A DNA stretch of 64,000 bases from Antedon bifida (Eukaryota > Echinodermata > Crinoidea > Comatulida > Antedonidae). Below are positions 57,536 to 64,000 of this stretch, one piece after another; within the stretch, counting starts at the first letter, position 1, and each line of letters starts with the position of its first letter. Under the pieces are notes generated by a model, which was not told where the DNA came from, ran no database searches, and worked only from the letters and a program-made list of their open reading frames with translations. A program made the translations under genes and the position numbers. The stretch lies in NCBI GenBank assembly GCA_963402885.1, contig OY727095.1, forward strand, positions 4,035,001-4,099,000. Direction: 5' to 3'.

Positions 57536-57830
57536 AATGGTTTGTCAATCTATGGAAACTAATATTTTCCGGTACACACTAGAGTTCGAACGGTTTCGTC
57601 AATTTACGGAAACTAATATATGTCTGGTACACACTAGAGTTCAACGGTTTAGTCAATCTATGGAAACTAATATTTTCCAGTACACACTAGAGTTCGAACG
57701 GTTTCGTCAATCTATGGAAACTAATATATGTCCGGTACACACTAGAGTTCGAACGGTTTCGTCAATCTATGGAAACTAATATTATCCGGTACACACTAGA
57801 GTTCGAACGGTTTCGTCAATGTACGGAAAT
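57536..57830. repeat. 54-bp tandem repeat, about 5.4 units
   Basis: Units of GGTACACACTAGAGTTCGAA, CGGTTTCGTCAATCTATGGA, AACTAATATTTTCC, with TATATGTC and ATTATCC variants in alternation. 54 bp is 18 codons, so one frame stays open across it, but the resulting peptide only repeats the unit and is not a gene. Confidence 0.92.
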
Positions 57831-58247
57831 GGATGTGCCTCATATACAGTTAGTGTTCGTACAGTACAGCACAATCTAAGGAATATATTATACCATTATC
57901 ATTGCGCTACGTTTGGTTGTGTAATAAATCTATGATAATACACAAAACACTGTCGTTTTTGTAAATTTGGGACATGTGATAATAACCATAAGTTAACTCT
58001 CTTGACTATCGCACATCACTCAGCTGGGGATGCACCAATAAATGTTTTAAACCTCTGTGAGTGAAGCGATAAAAACAATAATAATTGTTGTGTAGAGCAC
58101 GTGATACGTTATTTATAGTACACATGAGATGATCATAAGACGTCTTCTTCGTTAATAACAACAAACATCAGTTTAAATTACGGAGACTTGTCCTGCTGAA
58201 GTCAGGAATTACAGTTATATACCTGATAATGTAGCTATCTAAGTAAA

Positions 58248-58345
58248 GCTTGGTTCCCACTAGCGACGCAACGTAACGCAACCTACGTAACGTAAGAAAA
58301 TGACCCTCTGATAATTGTGTTTTCCCCCGCCTGCGTAAAATCAAT
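58248..58345. mobile_element. Family-1 MITE, left half only
   Basis: AAAGCTTGGTTCCCACTAGC then GACGCAACGTAACGCAACC, GATAATTGTGTTTTCCCCC and CCTGCGTAAAATCAA; it stops before the centre. Long subtype. Confidence 0.75.
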
Positions 58346-58560
58346 AGTAACATAAATTCTATATTTCTGTTTTCCGCTTACCGTTACCGCTTGTCTGTGT
58401 AAATTGGCATTTACGAGGCAAAGACGAGTTCAATAGATAGTCAAGCTTTTAATGAAATAAAATATTCTCTCTATTCGACGAATACAAAACATTTGTTATT
58501 TGTTTAGCAAACTTTTGTTCAATTATCCGCCGTTTCGCATCTTGATGTCGAAGGCGGCTA

Positions 58561-58742
58561 AAGCGTGGTTCCCACTAGCGACGCAACGCAAGGACGTAAC
58601 GCAACGCAAGTGAATTGACCAATCACAAGCGATGGCTTATTCGCTTGTGATTGCTAACTGTCTATAACTTCGCTTGTCATTGGTTAAAACGCTTGCGTTG
58701 CGTTTACGTCCTTGCGTTACGTTCTAGTGGGAACCAAGCTTA
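58561..58742. mobile_element. Family-1 MITE, short subtype, intact ends
   Basis: AAGCGTGGTTCCCACTAGCG ... GAATTGACCAATCACAAGCG ... CGCTTGTGATTG ... TTCTAGTGGGAACCAAGCTT. About 182 bp and nearly palindromic throughout. It differs from the long subtype only in its interior. Confidence 0.9.
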
Positions 58743-58973
58743 AGCCATTAAAAATAGCGGCTATCGGATTTTGGGCGCGGGGTAGAGCAGATAGACGGCA
58801 CACAGTACAAGTTGGTTTTCGATCCGGCATATTCAACAGCCTATCGCATTGTTGCACATAATCTCAAAAAGCTGAACGTGTTATAATTCACGTATGGAGC
58901 AGTTCATGATAAATTTTCAATGTTCTCTTGCTAGAAAAAAGAACAGAGTAAGAAACAGATGTTGCGCTTGTAG

Positions 58974-59122
58974 TAAGCTTTGTCTACACTATCAAACTTT
59001 ATGTGACAAAAAAATGTAATGTGCCCATATATGGACATTGGTGATGTCATATCACTACCATATTTGAGCATATCACTACCATATTTGGTCACAAACTAGT
59101 TTTGTAGTGTAGACAGAGCTTA
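58974..59122. mobile_element. Family-2 inverted-repeat element, intact
   Basis: AAGCTTTGTCTACACTATCA ... GTAGTGTAGACAGAGCTT, about 149 bp, TA on both sides. It contains GTAATGTGCCCATATATGG and a doubled ATATCACTACCATATTTG. Confidence 0.88.
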
Positions 59123-59511
59123 CTATTATATGGCTAATAAAAAAAATCGATTTTTGACCATTATGTTCGTGGCCAAGTCTAGCTAATAATAAATCGGTAC
59201 AGACATTGTGATTCTTTTGCATTCAAAGAATCTACCATGCAAACAGTGTCTGCTAGTTATACAATTGCTGAGGTTACCTGTGGATCAGATAATTTGATTA
59301 TGTTATGAATAAGAGCGAATGTAAATAGGAAGCTCCTTTGTCTCTGTAAATACTGCACTTTTAAATAAATTAAATAAAGTTAATGAAATCGTGCGTTTTG
59401 GAAAAACCAGGACAAACACTTTCTATCGTTACAAGGAACGATGGACTCATTATGATGAATTTCATTTTGTTTTTAACAAGCCTAAACGCAGTGATAAATA
59501 AATCTGGCTTT

Positions 59512-59730
59512 AAAGTGTGGTTCCCACTAGCAACGCAACCTAACGCAGCGACGTTTTGACGCAAAGTGCTGTATTGCGTAATAAGTGGAAACCGACGATC
59601 GACGCAGCAGCAGCAGCGCTGCAAACACCGTTTGATTTCAGGCAAGCGGGAGAAAACACAATTATCGGAAAGGCATTTTTTACGTTGCGTATATTGCGTT
59701 CCGTTGCGTCGCTAGTGGGAACTACGCTTA
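59512..59730. mobile_element. Family-1 MITE, long subtype, with a short CAG expansion
   Basis: AAAGTGTGGTTCCCACTAGC at the left and GCTAGTGGGAACTACGCTT at the right; interior as in 55814-56034. It contains GACGCAGCAGCAGCAGCGCTG, a small triplet expansion not seen in sister copies. Confidence 0.88.
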
Positions 59731-60322
59731 AACATGGCCCGCATGCGAATCTGACGCATACGAATCGTCGCGTCGCGGCGAACACTATAGGACAGTTTCA
59801 ATCAACTCATGAATTTTTCATGTTTATTTGGTGACGTCGTCTGTATACTGTACTTAAATTTCAATAAGGTCTACTTTCAATAATTATGAAAGGTAAAATG
59901 GTGTTTCGATCCATTCTTGGTTGACTATATTTACATTCATTGTCTGGATAAAATGATACCTGATGATGCCAGATGTTTCTTCATCATTATAGATAGTTCC
60001 ATGAAATTAAGCTAAATGAAAGATTTCTTCAATTTAGTCACCAAAAGATGCGTCATAGCTTCATGAGAACCCATTTCATGGGATCGAAGAAATTCAATTT
60101 ATTCTCGAAATAACGAACACTCTAAACCATTTGATGAATGGTGATGTGATAGCTTAATTTCAAGAGAACCAATTTAAATATGAATGATTAGACCATACTA
60201 ATTACGAAATACAACAATCAAAATGCTAATAGTATTCTTTCTTATATTTTAGGAATTAATGGGACACATAAAGCAACTATTATAGTTGCACATCAAGCCA
60301 TAAGAATCCCGTGGCGAAAGCT

Positions 60323-60534
60323 AAAGCGTGGTTCCCACTAGCGACGCAACGTAACGCAATCTACGCAACGTAAGAAAATGCCCTTCCAAACATTGTGTTT
60401 GCCCCCGCCTGGGTGAAATCAAACCTGCGATTTTTGCAGCACTATTGCGTCGTCGGTTCCCACTTGTGATTACGCAATACATTACTTTGCGTCAATACGT
60501 CGCTGCGTTGCGTTCTAGTGGGAACCACGCTTTA
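60323..60534. mobile_element. Family-1 MITE, long subtype
   Basis: AAAGCGTGGTTCCCACTAGC ... TTCTAGTGGGAACCACGCTTT, with interior CAAACCTGCGATTTTTGCAG in inverse orientation to the 55.8-kb copy. Immediately followed by a decayed copy. Confidence 0.9.
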
Positions 60535-60695
60535 GCTTGGTACCACTTGGACGCAGCCTAAGCGCGTAATCGCAACGCGGGCGAATTGACCAATCACAAA
60601 CGACAATTCGAATGATCCGTTGCTTGTGATTGGTCAAAATTACTTGCGTTGCGCTTACGTCCTTAACATTGGCAGTAGTGAACGTAGCTTTAAGC
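60535..60695. mobile_element. Decayed family-1 MITE, short subtype, abutting the previous copy
   Basis: AGCTTGGTACCACTTGGACG ... GAATTGACCAATCACAAACG ... CTTGTGATTGGTCAAAATTA ... GTGAACGTAGCTTTAAGC. Its left end touches the right end of 60323-60534, so two elements sit in tandem. Confidence 0.7.
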
Positions 60696-61985
60696 TTTTA
60701 CGCAATGTTACATATAAATTGCGTTTTAATCCTAAAATATTACTCTTACATAAATAGACATTTCAACAAAAACATGGTAATAAAAACAAAGCATTTAATG
60801 AATGGATAAAAATACGGCTTGTGATTAACATACGTGATAGACGGGTCGTGCTACTATTACAATGCAAATTACGTCTTTAGTATCGATATAGTATTCGAAT
60901 AATTTAGGATCATTACAACACAATGTATATGTACCATTTAGGTAAAAGTTACTAGGCCTACTCTAAAGTTCACTATCATGGATCCAAGATATAGAGAGAC
61001 TCCACAATCCACAACCCCCCATTTTTTCAAATTATTATCTCGAAAAACATGGTCTTCGTTTAGTTTAAAATTTAAAACCATGCCTACGCATATTTTAGCC
61101 TGGAAAACAACATAAAACGGCTTTAAAAACCCTACTTAACCGAGGAAGCGCGAGGTTGGATACCTAAGCCACCTAATTGTGATGTAATATTTTAGTACAG
61201 TCTAGATTGATAATAATCGTTCATTTTTTGATCGCCAGGCTGGGGCGCCAGACGATGAGATGGACTGAAAATGCACTATCCGCATGCAGGTTATTACGTG
61301 GATAAAGTTCAGTCACCCACACACCATTCGAAGGCTAGCAGCAATGTTAAAACTGCTACTGATTAATTAGTTCTATTATGATCCCCAGTATGTCCCCGCA
61401 AGCGTTTTCACTAACAGGCTCGAAATACCTACTGACATGCTGAATATATAAAAAAAATGATAATGTCGTCTTTCAACAACCAAAACACAACCAGAAACAT
61501 GTCAGCCGTACTGTATACATAATTTAACATTCATAGACCAGTCAAATACACTCGTAACCTCTCCTAGACAAAATGACCATTCTTTCTAAAAGCCTCTATG
61601 TCATAATTGGAGGGTTTTGGCAAATCTGGCATTGTTGTACAACTGTATATCTACATTATCTTAATATAAAACAACATTATAAGCTTAGGTATTATAGTTG
61701 GCCAATTAGCGTTTCATACATCATAATAGTTACAAAACTGCAATTACGAGTCATAATTACTTTCTAAGCAATATCTAAAATACTAATTTCTAGAAAAGAT
61801 TTAATTTTAGATCTTAATTTGTTGGCATACATTATATGTTACTTCTTTAAATGTATTATTACAGTAAGCTACATTTGCACTTACGGAAAACGGCGCTATG
61901 TTGTTAAATAATGGAAAAACATATAATACCGTACATAAAAGGACGGCACCGTCTTCCGTTCCGTGAAACGGAACAAGTGTGAATA
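60696..61985. other. Intergenic DNA without recognised content
   Basis: No coding frame, tandem array or inverted termini seen. The frame at 61573-61767 encodes an unremarkable hydrophobic sequence with no start context or homology that I recognise. Confidence 0.4.
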
Positions 61986-61989
61986 AACT

Positions 61990-62130
61990 TATTTCTCACT
62001 AGGACACGACGGAAGGAAACGTGTGCATGCAACGCAAGTGATTCGACCAACCACATACGACGGATTATCAAACTTCTTAGCGTTGCGCGTGCGTTGTTGC
62101 ATTGCGTGCAAGTGGGAACCAATCATAGCT
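61990..62130. mobile_element. Decayed family-1 MITE
   Basis: TCTCACTAGGACACGACGGA ... CAACGCAAGTGATTCGACCA ... GTGCAAGTGGGAACCAATCA. Both ends recognisable but diverged. Confidence 0.6.
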
Positions 62131-62880
62131 AATGTAGAAGGACTTTCATAGAATAAAGCTGATCTTATTATTTTGTTTATCTGTGGATCGCAAAGCTGAT
62201 AAAATTATTCAAGCTCGTGACAAGTTACGATTTTTTCATTAGACGTAATTGAAATATTTTGTACGTGGATCGATGACATTCATTGGATTTTCAACAATCA
62301 CGATAAGGTCAAAATGTTATTGTTGATAAAGGGACTTTTACGCTTGCTGTGTGAACTACGGTAACTCTACAGAAGAATAGCGCGTACGACCGATGACCAA
62401 ATTACGTCATGTTAGTTTATTGTGCGCATGCGGCAATATTGGGACGTGTATCCTCGCTCCTTACCTCGACACATGTTTGATGGTTTAGGTCCAGACGATC
62501 CGACGACCTATGACCTAGCTTAGGTCCTCGGTCGTCGCAAATCAAGCTCGCTTGTCTCAGGTCAAACCGAGTGATCTGAGCACGCGCAGTTGTTTTTTAC
62601 GCTACTTTTATCGATTCGTTTTCTTTTCTGCATCGTACACCGTTAGCACAATTGCAATTAAGCTTACTATGTTCATTTATCAAAGCATAATTATTGCAAT
62701 AATGTTCCTAAACTGTTTAAATTAAAAGCTAATCTAAAACGCTAATCACATTTTAGTTCAGAAAAAAAGCATGCATTAACTAGAATGTCTTCTCTGGTAC
62801 AATGCAACATTATGCATCATGGCCACTCAATATCTAGTTTCGTATAGATAAGATAATTACGTAAGTAAACATACAGTTAA

Positions 62881-63342
62881 GCTTAGTTCACATTTGGACG
62901 AAACGCGGTGTAATTGATCAACTGACTTAAATTTGGTTCCCACCAGAGAACGCACCGAATTGACAAGTCCAAAAGCGATGGATTATTCGAACTGTCGTTT
63001 CTGATTGGTCAATTCGCTTGAGTTGCGACTTACGTCCTTGCGTTGCGTCTAAAGCTTGGTTCCCACTAGCGACGCAACGTAACGCAACGTACGCAACGTA
63101 ATAAAATTCCCTTCTAATAATTGTGTTTGCCCCCTCCTGCCTGAAATCAAACCTGCGATTTCTGCAGCACTATTGCGTCGTCGGTTCCCACTTGTGATTA
63201 CGCAATACAACACTTTACGTCGATACGTCGCTGCGTTACGTAGCGTTGCGTTGCGTTGCGTTACGTTGCGTTCTAGTGGGAACCACGCTTTAGTGGGAAC
63301 CAAACTTAAGTCAGTTGATCAATATAAACCGCGTTTCCTCCA
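62881..63342. mobile_element. Nested inverted-repeat elements, three layers
   Basis: Outer layer: AACGCGGTGTAATTGATCAA, CTGACTTAA near 62905-62932 inverted with TTAAGTCAGTTGATCAATAT, AAACCGCG at 63305-63333. Middle layer: an older short-subtype family-1 copy, TTTGGTTCCCACCAGAG (from 62934) to GTGGGAACCAAACTT (to 63308). Inner layer: a clean long-subtype family-1 copy, about 63052-63293, with AAAGCTTGGTTCCCACTAGC and TTCTAGTGGGAACCACGCTTT. Each layer interrupts the one outside it, giving a relative age order. Confidence 0.85.
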
Positions 63343-64000
63343 AGTTCAGTATGCGGATTTACGCATTCGTACAAAAACCGATAACATACTGTGCGTTAGC
63401 GTAATTCTATTTATGGATCATGTTGATTGCTATCAATGGAATTGAATATTCATACAATAAGAGTTACTATTAAGACACCTCCACACTCCAAAAAAAAAAA
63501 AATAAAAAAAAAAAAAATTATCTTATTATAAACAACTATCTCGTGAAGAATTATACCCAACCCAGAATCAGGTCATATACAAAATGTACACTTTTTAATT
63601 TATTGTACGAGTACGTCAAACAAAACTCACAATATTTCTTATTTGTAATTCCCCAAAGGGCAAAATTAGGCTGAATTAGAGATGAACACGTAACGTGTTG
63701 GCCTACGGTAAGTTATGACATGTTATTTAGCTGCTAGAAAGAATAATAATTATATTCAATTTAAGGACATGTCATTTAGGTATTATACAGTTAACAACAA
63801 AGAATTATGTCTGATAAAACTATTTTGATTTCTTAATATTTCTGACAAACTGGAGATAATTAAAAAAAACAGTACCTTTTATTCGAAGTCAACTCAACAA
63901 AATTAAATTTGTATTTTCTTTGAAAAAAGTTAAATGTTGATCAAATAGATAGTTATAGTTTTTTTTTTGTGTGGGATTCTTGACACTTATCTTATCTTCA
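63343..64000. other. Intergenic DNA to window end
   Basis: Contains an A-rich run at about 63490-63518 and otherwise ordinary AT-rich DNA. No gene seen. Confidence 0.45.

Noticed and set aside
59556-59834. Open frames around 55873-56073, 58168-58353, 59540-59834 and 63049-63303 sharing LRRLRYVASLVGTKL-type residues
   Set aside because: The shared peptide is simply the translated terminal sequence of family-1 MITEs (TTGCGTCGCTAGTGGGAACC).
61573-61767. 64-codon hydrophobic frame
   Set aside because: Short, isolated, no recognisable family and no promoter or splice features.

Overview
This is an intron-rich animal nuclear segment. Three conserved genes were rebuilt from exon-by-exon translation and GT..AG junctions, and all three are ordinary metazoan housekeeping genes. 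The low-GC sequence, the frequent 8-bp palindrome TAGGCCTA, and the many short inverted-repeat elements in introns and intergenic DNA suggest a marine invertebrate. A deuterostome such as an echinoderm is plausible, but nothing here proves the species.

Region by region. 1-8471 (+): the last 18 exons of an ATP13A2-like P5B polyamine-transporting ATPase, whose 5' end lies outside the window. 9107-14275: a satellite of two alternating hairpin units with a 1725-bp higher-order period. 16885-25081 (-): a complete ATF6 gene (14 coding exons, 619 aa), with a 17-bp minisatellite of about 1.4 kb and several inverted-repeat elements in its introns. 26604-31423 (+): complete EXOSC2/RRP4 (8 exons, 292 aa), head to head with ATF6 across about 1.5 kb; three 145-bp repeats lie between its stop codon and its polyadenylation signal. 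33780-38095: three tandem 1.42-kb units, each a 51-bp minisatellite plus about 0.85 kb of unique sequence. 38430-41573 and 44550-47720 (+): two paralogous genes for small secreted, dibasic-processed peptides. They share an architecture (TATA box, non-coding exon 1, one coding exon), and the first carries a 1.69-kb hAT-like element in its intron. 47.8-64 kb: no convincing gene; a graveyard of short inverted-repeat transposons, minisatellites and one LINE fragment.

The three conserved genes are not a functional cluster: ATP13A2 acts in lysosomes, ATF6 in the ER stress response, EXOSC2 in RNA decay. The peptide pair is the most biologically novel coding content. The main structural curiosities are the higher-order hairpin satellite, the tandem exon-tail duplication in ATP13A2, the nested inverted-repeat elements at 62.9-63.3 kb, and a LINE coding fragment enclosed by long inverted repeats near 50 kb.

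Limits: all exon borders are by eye, UTR ends are mostly unknown, and repeat families are named only where termini or coding remnants allow it.
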